Positions 42,300 through 49,648 of a stretch of 64,000 nt of DNA are shown here, in pieces. The first letter of the stretch is position 1; the number at the start of each line of letters is the position of its first letter. Where the stretch lies: contig JBCCLJ010000003.1 in NCBI GenBank assembly GCA_039026915.1, forward strand, positions 26,407 through 90,406. Direction: 5' to 3'. The notes beneath the pieces were generated by a model. It worked only from the letters and a program-made list of their open reading frames with translations. It had not been told where the DNA came from and ran no database searches. This DNA comes from JBCCLJ01 sp039026915. Lineage in GTDB: Bacteria > Acidobacteriota > Thermoanaerobaculia > Multivoradales > Multivoraceae. Both the position numbers and the translations under genes were made by a program.

Positions 42300-44090
42300 G
42301 TGTCCCGGATACGACTGCTCGACGATCACCTGATCAGCCAGATTGCGGCGGGCGAGGTCGTCGAGCGCCCGGCCTCGGTGGTCAAAGAGGCGATGGAAAA
42401 CTCGATCGATGCGGGGGCGACGCGCATCGACCTCGATCTCGAGGGCGGCGGAAAGGTGTGGATCTCTCTTCGCGACGACGGTTCGGGGATGGACGTGGAG
42501 GACGCCCAGCGGGCCTTTCAGCGTCACGCCACGAGCAAGATCGAGACCTTCGCCGATCTCGAGAACGTCGGCACTCTCGGCTTTCGCGGCGAAGCCCTGG
42601 CCTCGATTGCCTCGGTTTCCAAGACGCGCCTCGTGACAGCGACGGCGCCAGGGGAGGGTTTCCTCGTCGAGATCGAGGGCGGCGAGATTCTGAGAAAGGA
42701 GCCCACCGCGTCGCCCGTGGGAACGCGTCTCGAGGTTCGGTCTCTCTTTTTCAACGTTCCTGCGCGTCGCGAGTTCCTCAAGCGCGACGCGACGGAGACG
42801 CGGCGCTGTCTCGAGGTCGTGCAGGGCTACGCGCTCGCCCATCCGGAGATCTCTTTTCGCGTTCGCCACGAGGGCAAGGAGGTCCTCGATGCGCCACGCA
42901 GCGGCAGCGACGCCGCGGCCTACCTGGAGCGGATCGCGCAGCTCTTCGGCTCCGAGCTGGCCTCGAAGCTCACCGAGATCCGCGGCAGCTCGATGGTCGG
43001 CGGTTTCGTCGGTGCCCCAGAGACCTCCAAAGGGCGTAAGTCGTTCGTCTTCGTCAACGGACGACTGCTGAAGGATCGCCGGCTGCTTTCGGTCTTTTAT
43101 CGCTGCGTGCGGAACGAGTGGAAGACCGACCGCTTTCCCTCGCTCTTTCTCTACCTGGCTGTGCCGGAGGAGTCGGTCGACGTCAACGTCCACCCTCAGA
43201 AGGCCGAGGTGCGCTTTCGCGACGAGGCGATTTTCGGAACGGTCTACAACGCTCTGCGGCGGGCGCTCCAGGAAGCGCGCGGCGAGGTGCCGGCGCCACT
43301 CGCTGAGGTCCAACCGCTCCAGGACGACGGCGTCCGACCTCGCTGGCAAGGACTCGGAGCTTCGAGCACGCTTCCGTCTCACATGCTGGACGACCTCATG
43401 CCGAGCGTCTCCGGCGCGAGCGAGACGCCTCCGCGTCAGCAAGGCTTGGCCGAGGTCTCGTACCGAGAACCGGCCCGTACTCCGGTGCCGTTGTCGGGGA
43501 ACCGGAAAGGACGGCAGTCTCTCCGACTCGTTGGTCAGTACAAGGGGTCGCTCATCCTGCTGGAAGCTCCCGACGCGCTGCTGATCGTCGATCAGCACGT
43601 GGCGCACGAGCGCATCCTCTACGATCAGTTTTTGGGCGCTCTCGAGGGCCGGCCGGTCGAGAGCCAGACGCTGGTCGAACCGGTCCTGCTGGAGGTCGGG
43701 ATCGCCGGAAGCGCGCTGCTCGAGGACCAGGCCGAGACGCTCGACCGTCTGGGCTTCGGCATCAGCGTCCTGTCCGCCGGCACCGTGGCTCTTTCCAAGC
43801 TACCAGCGCGCCTCAGGGTCGAGGACGCTGCCGAAGTGCTGCGGGATCTGGCCTCACGCCTCAAGGACGACGGCGCGGACGTCTTGGGGCGCCAGCTCGT
43901 CGACGAACTGGCGGCGAGTATGGCGTGCCGCTCTGCCGTAAAGATCCATCATCCGCTGCATCAGGACGAGATGGAGCGCTTGATCTCCGATCTGTTCGAC
44001 TCAGAGAACCCCTGGAGCTGCCCTCACGGTCGACCCATCATCCTGCGCATGGAAGACATCGATTTCGAGCGACAGTTCAAGCGCCGCTGA
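42300..44090 (+). CDS. mutL: DNA mismatch repair protein MutL, endonuclease type
   Basis: A 596-residue mismatch-repair protein. The N-terminal GHKL ATPase is complete (AAGEVVERPASVVKEAMENSIDAGA; RHATSKI; GFRGEALASIASV). A linker with Pro-rich sequence spans about 330-405. The C-terminal dimer domain carries the nicking-endonuclease signatures in slightly altered form: D-Q-H-V-x2-E-x4-D at 431-442, where the consensus has Ala and Glu at the fourth and last positions, plus A-C-R-S-A-V-K and C-P-H-G-R-P-I near the end, then F-K-R. So this is the nicking MutL of organisms that lack MutH. GTG 42300 with GGAGAG upstream. It is in line with rnc, 21 bases downstream. Confidence 0.96.
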   Translation: MSRIRLLDDHLISQIAAGEVVERPASVVKEAMENSIDAGATRIDLDLEGGGKVWISLRDDGSGMDVEDAQRAFQRHATSKIETFADLENVGTLGFRGEALASIASVSKTRLVTATAPGEGFLVEIEGGEILRKEPTASPVGTRLEVRSLFFNVPARREFLKRDATETRRCLEVVQGYALAHPEISFRVRHEGKEVLDAPRSGSDAAAYLERIAQLFGSELASKLTEIRGSSMVGGFVGAPETSKGRKSFVFVNGRLLKDRRLLSVFYRCVRNEWKTDRFPSLFLYLAVPEESVDVNVHPQKAEVRFRDEAIFGTVYNALRRALQEARGEVPAPLAEVQPLQDDGVRPRWQGLGASSTLPSHMLDDLMPSVSGASETPPRQQGLAEVSYREPARTPVPLSGNRKGRQSLRLVGQYKGSLILLEAPDALLIVDQHVAHERILYDQFLGALEGRPVESQTLVEPVLLEVGIAGSALLEDQAETLDRLGFGISVLSAGTVALSKLPARLRVEDAAEVLRDLASRLKDDGADVLGRQLVDELAASMACRSAVKIHHPLHQDEMERLISDLFDSENPWSCPHGRPIILRMEDIDFERQFKRR

Positions 44091-44111
44091 AACGCCGGGT
44101 AACATCGAGAC

Positions 44112-44813
44112 ATGGGCGCAGTGAACCGACTCCGTCGCCGCATTGAGGAGCGTAGCGGCCACACGTTCGCCCGGATCGAGCTCTTCGAGCAGGCGCTCAC
44201 GCACCGTTCCTACGCGGGTGAGCATGGCGTGGGCCACAACGAGAGACTGGAGTTTCTGGGCGACGCGGCGCTCGGCCTCGCGTGCGCCTACTGGCTCTGC
44301 GACCGTTTCCCGGACCTCCCGGAAGGGAGGCTTGCTCGCCGCAAGAGCTATCTCGTCAGCTGGCAGGTGCTGGCCGCACTCGCGCGAGACCTGGAGCTGG
44401 GGGAGGCGCTGCGACTCGGCTTTGGCGAGGAACAGAGCGGCGGTCGGGACAAAGACTCGCTCCTTGCCGACGCCATGGAGGCAGTTCTCGGCGTGCTCTT
44501 TCTGGATGGAGGCCTGGAGCCTCTTCAAAGGCTGTTGTCGGACTTCTTCGAGGAGCGCTTGATCGCACAGCCGAGTCTCGAGGGGCAGGATGCCAAGACC
44601 AGGCTCCAGGAGTTTCAGCAGGCGCGAGGGGCCGCCTTGCCCGTCTATCGCGTGCTGAGCTCGACCGGCCCCGATCACGCCAAGGAGTTCATGGTCGAAT
44701 GCCTGGTCGACGGCCAGCGGCGCGGCGTGGGGAGCGGCGGAAGCAAGAAGAAGGCTGAGCTGGCCGCGGCTCTCAGTGCGCTCGAGGAGCTGCCGGCCGA
44801 CGCAGCCGGCTGA
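44112..44813 (+). CDS. rnc: ribonuclease III
   Basis: A 233-residue double-strand-specific endoribonuclease that starts rRNA processing. The catalytic signature N-E-R-L-E-F-L-G-D-A begins at residue 43, with the second acidic site D-A-M-E-A-V-L-G near 119 and the dsRNA-binding domain from about 155 (DAKTRLQEFQQARG, ending with GSGGSKKKAELAAALSAL). Both catalytic acids in each motif are present. ATG 44112 fits family length. Confidence 0.96.
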   Translation: MGAVNRLRRRIEERSGHTFARIELFEQALTHRSYAGEHGVGHNERLEFLGDAALGLACAYWLCDRFPDLPEGRLARRKSYLVSWQVLAALARDLELGEALRLGFGEEQSGGRDKDSLLADAMEAVLGVLFLDGGLEPLQRLLSDFFEERLIAQPSLEGQDAKTRLQEFQQARGAALPVYRVLSSTGPDHAKEFMVECLVDGQRRGVGSGGSKKKAELAAALSALEELPADAAG

Positions 44814-44851
44814 CCTTCGGACGGCTCTGTTCGCCGAGGGTTCTCTGACCG

Positions 44852-44880
44852 TTGCCACGACTGCTGGTGGCCTTTAGCAT
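44852..44880 (+). promoter_or_regulatory. candidate sigma-70-type promoter for asnS
   Basis: TTGCCA at 44852-44857 and TAGCAT at 44875-44880 are separated by exactly 17 bases, 29 bases ahead of the asnS ATG and within the 95-base gap after rnc. Of the candidates in this window it has the best fit to spacing and hexamers. Confidence 0.5.
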
Positions 44881-44908
44881 CGGCCGGAATGCAGCGAAGG
44901 AGCAGATC

Positions 44909-46213
44909 ATGACCGCAGGCCCAGCGACGCCGGTATCCACTCTCAAAGACCACGTCGGCGAAGAGGTACGCCTCCTCGGATGGGTCGAGAACCGACGGTC
45001 GAGCGGCAAGCTCGGCTTCGTACAGCTGCGCGACGGCTCGGGTGTCGTGCAGTGCGTGGTCTCGAAGAAGCAAGTGGACGAGAGCTCCTGGGAGGCTCTG
45101 CAGGAATCGGTGCAGGAGGCCACGATCAGCGTCATCGGCACGGTGGCTGCGGACGAACGCTCGCCGAGCGGGGTGGAGATCCAGGCGGCATCGTTCGCCT
45201 TGGAAGCTCTGCCGGCGGAGGAGTATCCGATCAGCAAGAAGGAGCACGGAACGGCCTTCCTGATGGAGCATCGCCACCTCTGGCTCCGTTCGTCGCGTCA
45301 GAGGGCCGTGCTCAAGGTGCGCTCCGAGGCCGTCGCAGCCATCCGCGACTACTTTCACTCGCGCGACTTCGTGCTGATCGATTCCCCGATTCTGACGCCG
45401 GCGGCGTGCGAGGGCACTTCGACGCTCTTCGAGACCGACTACTTCGGCGATCCGGCCTTCCTGAGTCAGTCCGGGCAGCTGTACCTCGAGCCGGCGGCGG
45501 CCGCCTTCGGCAAGGTCTTCTGCTTCGGGCCGACGTTCCGTGCCGAGAAGTCCAAAACGCGCCGCCACCTCATGGAGTTCTGGATGGTCGAGCCGGAAGT
45601 CGCGTTTCTCGAGTTCGAAGGTCTCTGTCAGCTGGCGGAGGACTTTCTTGCAGAAGTCGTGGGCCGGGTCGTCGAGCGATGCGCCGAGCCCTTCCGTCTC
45701 CTCGAACGAGACGTGGAGAAGCTGGAGAACGTTGCCAAGCCGCTGCCGAGGATTCGCTATGCCGAGGCCATCGACCTCCTCGCGAAGGCGGGTCAAGAGG
45801 TCACGTTCGGCGACGACTTCGGCGCCGAGGAGGAGACGCTGCTCGCCAATCACTTCGATCGGCCCGTGCTCGTCACGCACTACCCGTCGTCGATCAAGGC
45901 GTTCTACATGCAGCCAGATCCCGAAGATCCGGAGCTGGCTCTCGCGCTCGACGTCATCGCCCCGGAGGGCTACGGCGAGATTATCGGCGGTAGCCAACGA
46001 ATCCACGACCACGATCTTCTACTGCAGCGGATCGAGGAGCACGAACTGCCTCAGGAGGCCTTTCAGTGGTATCTCGACGTGCGCCGCTATGGCACCTTCC
46101 CGCACAGCGGCTTCGGCATGGGTCTCGAACGCTTCGTCGCATGGATGAGCGGCGTGCCGCATCTGCGGGAGACGATTCCGTACCCGCGTATGCTCCACAA
46201 GATCTACCCCTGA
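44909..46213 (+). CDS. asnS: asparaginyl-tRNA synthetase
   Basis: A 434-residue class IIb synthetase that charges tRNA-Asn. The OB anticodon-binding domain is first (VRLLGWVENRRSSGKLGFVQLRDGSG). The catalytic core has motif 2 (F-R-A-E-K-S, then MVEPEVAF, the Asn-type signature) and motif 3 (GFGMGLERFVAW). The GGSQRI segment is also typical. Presence of asnS means direct charging of Asn is possible; whether the amidotransferase route also exists is unknown. ATG 44909 follows AAGGAG at 44897-44902. Earlier in-frame codons are in the promoter region. Confidence 0.96.
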   Translation: MTAGPATPVSTLKDHVGEEVRLLGWVENRRSSGKLGFVQLRDGSGVVQCVVSKKQVDESSWEALQESVQEATISVIGTVAADERSPSGVEIQAASFALEALPAEEYPISKKEHGTAFLMEHRHLWLRSSRQRAVLKVRSEAVAAIRDYFHSRDFVLIDSPILTPAACEGTSTLFETDYFGDPAFLSQSGQLYLEPAAAAFGKVFCFGPTFRAEKSKTRRHLMEFWMVEPEVAFLEFEGLCQLAEDFLAEVVGRVVERCAEPFRLLERDVEKLENVAKPLPRIRYAEAIDLLAKAGQEVTFGDDFGAEEETLLANHFDRPVLVTHYPSSIKAFYMQPDPEDPELALALDVIAPEGYGEIIGGSQRIHDHDLLLQRIEEHELPQEAFQWYLDVRRYGTFPHSGFGMGLERFVAWMSGVPHLRETIPYPRMLHKIYP

Positions 46214-46258
46214 GACGGTTCCCCGATTCAACCCCGAGCGCCATCAGGAGAGCTGACC

Positions 46259-47248
46259 ATGCGAGCTTTGGAAGCAGACCCCTCGGAGTCCGGCGGAGAG
46301 CCGGTACTTCGAATCGTCGACGCCGAACGACCGCAGATCGCTGCCGACGAGATGCTCGTCGGCGTCCGAGCGACCGCGCTCAACCGAGCCGACCTCCTGC
46401 AGGTCCGTGGCTTCTACCCACCGCCTCCCGGGGAAAGCGAGATCCCCGGACTCGAGTGTGCCGGTGAGGTGCTCGAGGTCGGCTCCGACGTCGAGTCGTT
46501 CGCCATCGGCGATCGGGTCATGGCGCTGCTGGCGGGGGGCGGCCACGCCACCGAGGTCGCCGTGCCGGCGGCTCAGGCGATGCCGATCCCCGAAGGGCTG
46601 AGCTGGGCCGAGGCCGCAGCGCTCCCCGAGGCCGCGCTCACCTGTTGGACGAATCTCGTGGTGGAGGGGCAACTTCAGCCCGGCCAAACCTGCGTCATCA
46701 CTGCGGCTGCGTCTGGAATCGGCACCTTCGGAGTGCAGCTGGCGCGAGCCTTGGGAGCGACGACGATCGCAGCAGGACGCGATGGCGGCAGGCTCCAGCG
46801 CGTGCGTGAGCTCGGAGCCGATCACTGCGTGCTTCTCGACGAGGATCTGGTGGCAGAAGTGCGGCGGCTGACCGACGGTCGCGGCGCCGATCTGGTGATG
46901 GACCTCGTCGGTGGAGCGGGTTTCAAGTCGTATCTGGAAGCGTTGGCGACAAGGGGCCGTCTGGTGCTCGTCGGCCTGATGGCCGGTCCGCACGCCGAAC
47001 TCGACCTCAGTCTCGTCCTCAGGAATCGCCTGCAGATCGTCGGCTCGGTCCTGCGTGGCCGGAGCCGCGCGGAGAAGGCGGGACTCGTCGCTTCGTTCTG
47101 GGAGTTTGCTCGAGAGGCGTTGGCGGACGGCACGCTGCGTCCGGTGGTGGACTCGCAGAGGCCCTTCGAAGAGCTGCCGGAAGCCTACGCGGCCATGGCG
47201 AAGGGCGGCCAGCTCGGCAAGATGGTGCTCATCACGGAGCCGGCTTGA
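46259..47248 (+). CDS. zinc-free NAD(P)H:quinone oxidoreductase (PIG3/QOR type)
   Basis: A 329-residue medium-chain reductase of the quinone oxidoreductase subgroup. The substrate domain has VGVRATALNRADLLQVRGFYPPPPGESEIPGLE-type sequence (residues ~35-70). The Rossmann segment has A-A-A-S-G-I-G-T-F-G, which replaces the usual G-x-G-x2-G and is characteristic of the subgroup, followed by GADHCVLLDED. No catalytic zinc ligands appear. It should reduce quinones or alpha,beta-unsaturated carbonyls with NADPH. AGGAG precedes the ATG by about nine bases. The stop forms a TTGA overlap with the kinase gene, so the two are co-translated. Confidence 0.92.
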   Translation: MRALEADPSESGGEPVLRIVDAERPQIAADEMLVGVRATALNRADLLQVRGFYPPPPGESEIPGLECAGEVLEVGSDVESFAIGDRVMALLAGGGHATEVAVPAAQAMPIPEGLSWAEAAALPEAALTCWTNLVVEGQLQPGQTCVITAAASGIGTFGVQLARALGATTIAAGRDGGRLQRVRELGADHCVLLDEDLVAEVRRLTDGRGADLVMDLVGGAGFKSYLEALATRGRLVLVGLMAGPHAELDLSLVLRNRLQIVGSVLRGRSRAEKAGLVASFWEFAREALADGTLRPVVDSQRPFEELPEAYAAMAKGGQLGKMVLITEPA

Positions 47249-48096
47249 ACTCGAGTTTTGAGGGAATCGAGCGCCCGCGTTGCGTGCTCGTCAAACTCGG
47301 GGGCTCGCTGATCACGGACAAAACAGGACATCGCGCCGTGCGCCGCGGGGTTTTGCGCTCGCTCGCCGAGGACCTCGCGGGGTTCCTCTCGCAGGCTTCT
47401 CCAGATCTTCGCGTTCTGCTGGGTCACGGGTCGGGATCGTTCGGTCACACCGCCGCCGCGGGGACGGCTCTCGTCAGTGCGTCGCGGGTTCCGGGAGACC
47501 GAACGGCGGCGGCGGTCGTCACGCAGGAGGCTGCCGCGGCGCTCCATCAGTTCGTGGTGGAAGAGCTCATCGCCGCCGAAGTGCCTGCCTTTTCCTTGGC
47601 CCCGGGAAGCTTCCTCGTCACCAGGGGAGGCGTGCCCGAGCAGCTCTTTGCAGCGCCGCTGGTCGAGGCTCTGCGTGCTGGAGCGCACGTCGTGGTTCAC
47701 GGCGACGTCGCGACGGACCGCGAGGCCGGCTTCCGCATCGTCTCGACGGAGACCGTGCTGCAAGCACTGGTCGACGACCTGTCCGGCGAGCTGGAGGTTC
47801 TCGGAGCTCTTTGGCTCGGTGAGACCGCCGGACTCCTGGATGCCGACGGGCACACGATCCCGGAGATTGACTCGTCGCAGGATGTCGAAGAGCTGATCGG
47901 AGTCACGCGAGGGACGGACGTGACGGGCGGTATGGCTCACCGCATCGCCGTCGTCCAGCGGATGGCTCGCAGTGGCGTCACCTCCTTCCTTCTCGACGGC
48001 CGCAAGCCCGGCCGGTTTCGCTCTGCACTCGAGCACATCGCGGCTTCCGCGAGCGAAGCGCTCGACGGCGCGACGCGGATCGCGGGAGATGACTGA
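47245..48096 (+). CDS. amino-acid-kinase-fold protein, isopentenyl phosphate kinase-like
   Basis: A 283-residue kinase of the amino acid kinase superfamily. The motifs are those of isopentenyl phosphate kinase: K17-L-G-G-S-L-I-T-D-K26 and G-H-G-S-G-S-F-G-H68, where the last His matches the catalytic His that binds the phosphate in archaeal IPK. VVHGDVATD and TGGMAHRI also fit the fold. IPK makes isopentenyl diphosphate from the monophosphate in the alternative mevalonate route, or salvages it. It is rare in bacteria. Other substrates of the superfamily cannot be excluded. TTG start in a TTGA overlap with the oxidoreductase gene; later GTG or TTG codons are worse placed. Confidence 0.75.
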   Translation: MNSSFEGIERPRCVLVKLGGSLITDKTGHRAVRRGVLRSLAEDLAGFLSQASPDLRVLLGHGSGSFGHTAAAGTALVSASRVPGDRTAAAVVTQEAAAALHQFVVEELIAAEVPAFSLAPGSFLVTRGGVPEQLFAAPLVEALRAGAHVVVHGDVATDREAGFRIVSTETVLQALVDDLSGELEVLGALWLGETAGLLDADGHTIPEIDSSQDVEELIGVTRGTDVTGGMAHRIAVVQRMARSGVTSFLLDGRKPGRFRSALEHIAASASEALDGATRIAGDD

Positions 48097-48252
48097 GCCT
48101 CCACCGATTCTGGGATTGCTTCGAAAGAACGAGAATGGTCCGTGGAGAAGCTCGGGCCCCGGTTCGCCGTCGGACGGCGTCAACCGTGGGCTGACACTAT
48201 CCATCTTGCTGAAAACAAAGGCTTTAGAGTCATCGTGTCCGACGCACATCTT

Positions 48253-48266
48253 CCAGTGCAAACTGG
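48253..48266 (+). other. hairpin capped by a GNRA tetraloop
   Basis: CCAGT-GCAA-ACTGG forms a perfect five-base stem with a GCAA loop, a GNRA-type loop favoured in structured RNAs. It lies in the AT-richer gap 48097-48470. Confidence 0.4.
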
Positions 48267-48325
48267 TCATAAAGACCTGAAAAAGAACGACTAACGGCGC
48301 TTCGGTAGGGCCGAATCCACAGGGT

Positions 48326-48346
48326 TTTCCGCAGCTCCTGCGGAAA
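48326..48346 (+). other. nine-base perfect inverted repeat
   Basis: TTTCCGCAG-CTC-CTGCGGAAA is a perfect nine-base stem with a three-base loop. T residues stand before it and A residues end it, so it is U-rich before the stem on the plus strand and lacks a downstream T-tract there. It may be an RNA structure or a protein-binding site rather than a plus-strand terminator. Confidence 0.45.
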
Positions 48347-48470
48347 GATCCGCGAATCTACGCGCGATAGATTACCGAGTTGCTATGCTTATCGAGGCGG
48401 AGGCGCCGGCCGCGGGCACGGCCCCGGTCTCTGATCTTCGATCTGTTCTTTTGTCGCAAGAGGGAATCCT

Positions 48471-48962
48471 GTGTTGAAGACCGCTTCTGAGGTTCGGGAG
48501 TTCGCCGACAAGGGCATCCGGCTCTGTCAGCAGGGCCAGCTGGAAGAGGGCTACAAGCTGCTGCGTCTCGTGGCTCGGCAGGAGTCGACCTCGGAGCTTC
48601 CGGGGCGCTACTACTCGTATCTCGGCGTCTGTCTGGCGGGCTTCGAGGGCAAGTACAACGAAGGCCTCAAGCTCTGTCAGAAGGCCATCGACGTCGAGTT
48701 CTTCCAGGCGGAGAACTATGCGAATCTCGCGGAGACCTACCTCATGCTGGGATCTCGCAAGCCGGCTCTACGCGCGATCCGCGACGGTCTCAGGGTCGAT
48801 CGACGCCATCCGAAGCTCCTCGAGCTGCGCCAGGAGTTCGGTGTTCGCAAGCGGCCGATCCTGCCCTTCCTATCGAGAGACCACGGCGTCAACCAGATGC
48901 TCGGCCGCATGCGACACAGTCTCAAGTCGACACCCCCTCGTTCGCAAGAAGCTGCCGAGTGA
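48471..48962 (+). CDS. small TPR-repeat protein
   Basis: A 163-residue soluble helical protein with two to three tetratricopeptide-like repeats between about residues 10 and 115 (GQLEEGYKLLRLVARQ; GKYNEGLKLCQKAIDVEFFQAENYANLAETYLMLGSRKPALRAIRDGL). The C-terminus is basic and ends in a disordered tail. TPR proteins mediate protein contacts; no partner can be named. The start GTG follows AGAGGGA. Its stop overlaps the aldolase-like gene as GTGA, which suggests linked expression. Confidence 0.75.
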   Translation: MLKTASEVREFADKGIRLCQQGQLEEGYKLLRLVARQESTSELPGRYYSYLGVCLAGFEGKYNEGLKLCQKAIDVEFFQAENYANLAETYLMLGSRKPALRAIRDGLRVDRRHPKLLELRQEFGVRKRPILPFLSRDHGVNQMLGRMRHSLKSTPPRSQEAAE

Positions 48963-49648
48963 ACCGCCCGGGCCGCGGCGACGAGGCCCGTCAAGCCATG
49001 GAACAGCAGGAGAAGGAGCTTCGGGAGACACTCGTCGAGTCGTCGTTGGAGCTGGAGCGCCTCGGGCTGAACCGCGGAACGTCGGGGAACCTCAGCGTTC
49101 GTTGCGGCACGGGTCTTCTGGTCACGCCTTCGGGCCTGTCACCCGCTGAAATGACGCCCGATTCGATGGTCCACCTGGGGGCCGACGGCGCCTGGTGCGG
49201 AGCGATGAAGCCGTCGAGCGAGTGGCGCTTTCACCGCGGCATTGTCGAAGCGAGGTCGGACGTTGCGGCGGTCGTGCATACGCATTCGGAGTACGCCACG
49301 GCGCTCGCCTGCCAGCGGCGCTCCATCCCCGCCTTCCACTACATGGTGGCGATCGCCGGCGGCGTCGACATCCGCTGCGCGCCCTATGCGAGCTTCGGCA
49401 GCGAGAGACTCGCTGAGCTGGCGGTCGCGGCGCTCGAAGGGCGGAAGGCCTGCCTCCTGGCCAACCACGGCCTGATCGCGACGGGGAGCAGTCTGGCCGC
49501 GGCCGTCTCTCTGGCGGCAGAGATCGAGGTGCTTGCCAAGCAATACGTTCAGCTTCTGCAGATGGGCGGCCCGGTCCTGCTGACCGACGAGGAGATGGCC
49601 GACGTTCTGCAGCGCTTCGCAAGCTACGGCGCGGCGCCTCGCGGATAG
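48959..49648 (+). CDS. class II aldolase/adducin family protein (fuculose-phosphate aldolase-like)
   Basis: A 229-residue zinc aldolase-fold protein. The opening R-G-T-S-G-N-L-S-V-R, the P-S-S-E-W-x-F-H segment with the catalytic Glu, H-T-H-S, and A-N-H-G-L contain the zinc and catalytic residues of L-fuculose-1-phosphate aldolase and its relatives. Substrate could be a sugar phosphate, methylthioribulose phosphate or a similar ketose; sequence does not choose. GTG 48959 overlaps the TPR gene; ATG 48998 is an alternative that removes 13 residues. Its end overlaps the convergent propionyl-CoA synthetase gene by 25 bases. Confidence 0.87.
   Translation: MNRPGRGDEARQAMEQQEKELRETLVESSLELERLGLNRGTSGNLSVRCGTGLLVTPSGLSPAEMTPDSMVHLGADGAWCGAMKPSSEWRFHRGIVEARSDVAAVVHTHSEYATALACQRRSIPAFHYMVAIAGGVDIRCAPYASFGSERLAELAVAALEGRKACLLANHGLIATGSSLAAAVSLAAEIEVLAKQYVQLLQMGGPVLLTDEEMADVLQRFASYGAAPRG

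Larger units (their letters stand above)
48097..48470 (+). other. 374-base gap without a gene, AT-richer, with several hairpins
   Basis: The gap between the IPK-like gene and the TPR gene is the longest in the window. Bases 48181-48300 are about 48 percent GC by count, against the mid-60s around it. I see hairpins at 48165-48179 (CGCCGT-CGG-ACGGCG), 48253-48266 (with a GCAA loop) and 48326-48346. TAGATT at 48368-48373 and TATGCT at 48384-48389 may be -10 elements for the downstream gene. No protein frame has coding character, and no known riboswitch or RNA family was recognised. Confidence 0.5.

Noticed and set aside
48097..48470. Possible c-di-GMP riboswitch, RNase P or SRP RNA in the gap
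   Set aside because: Short resemblances (for example CTTCGGTAGG) occur, but the rest of the conserved core of each family is missing.
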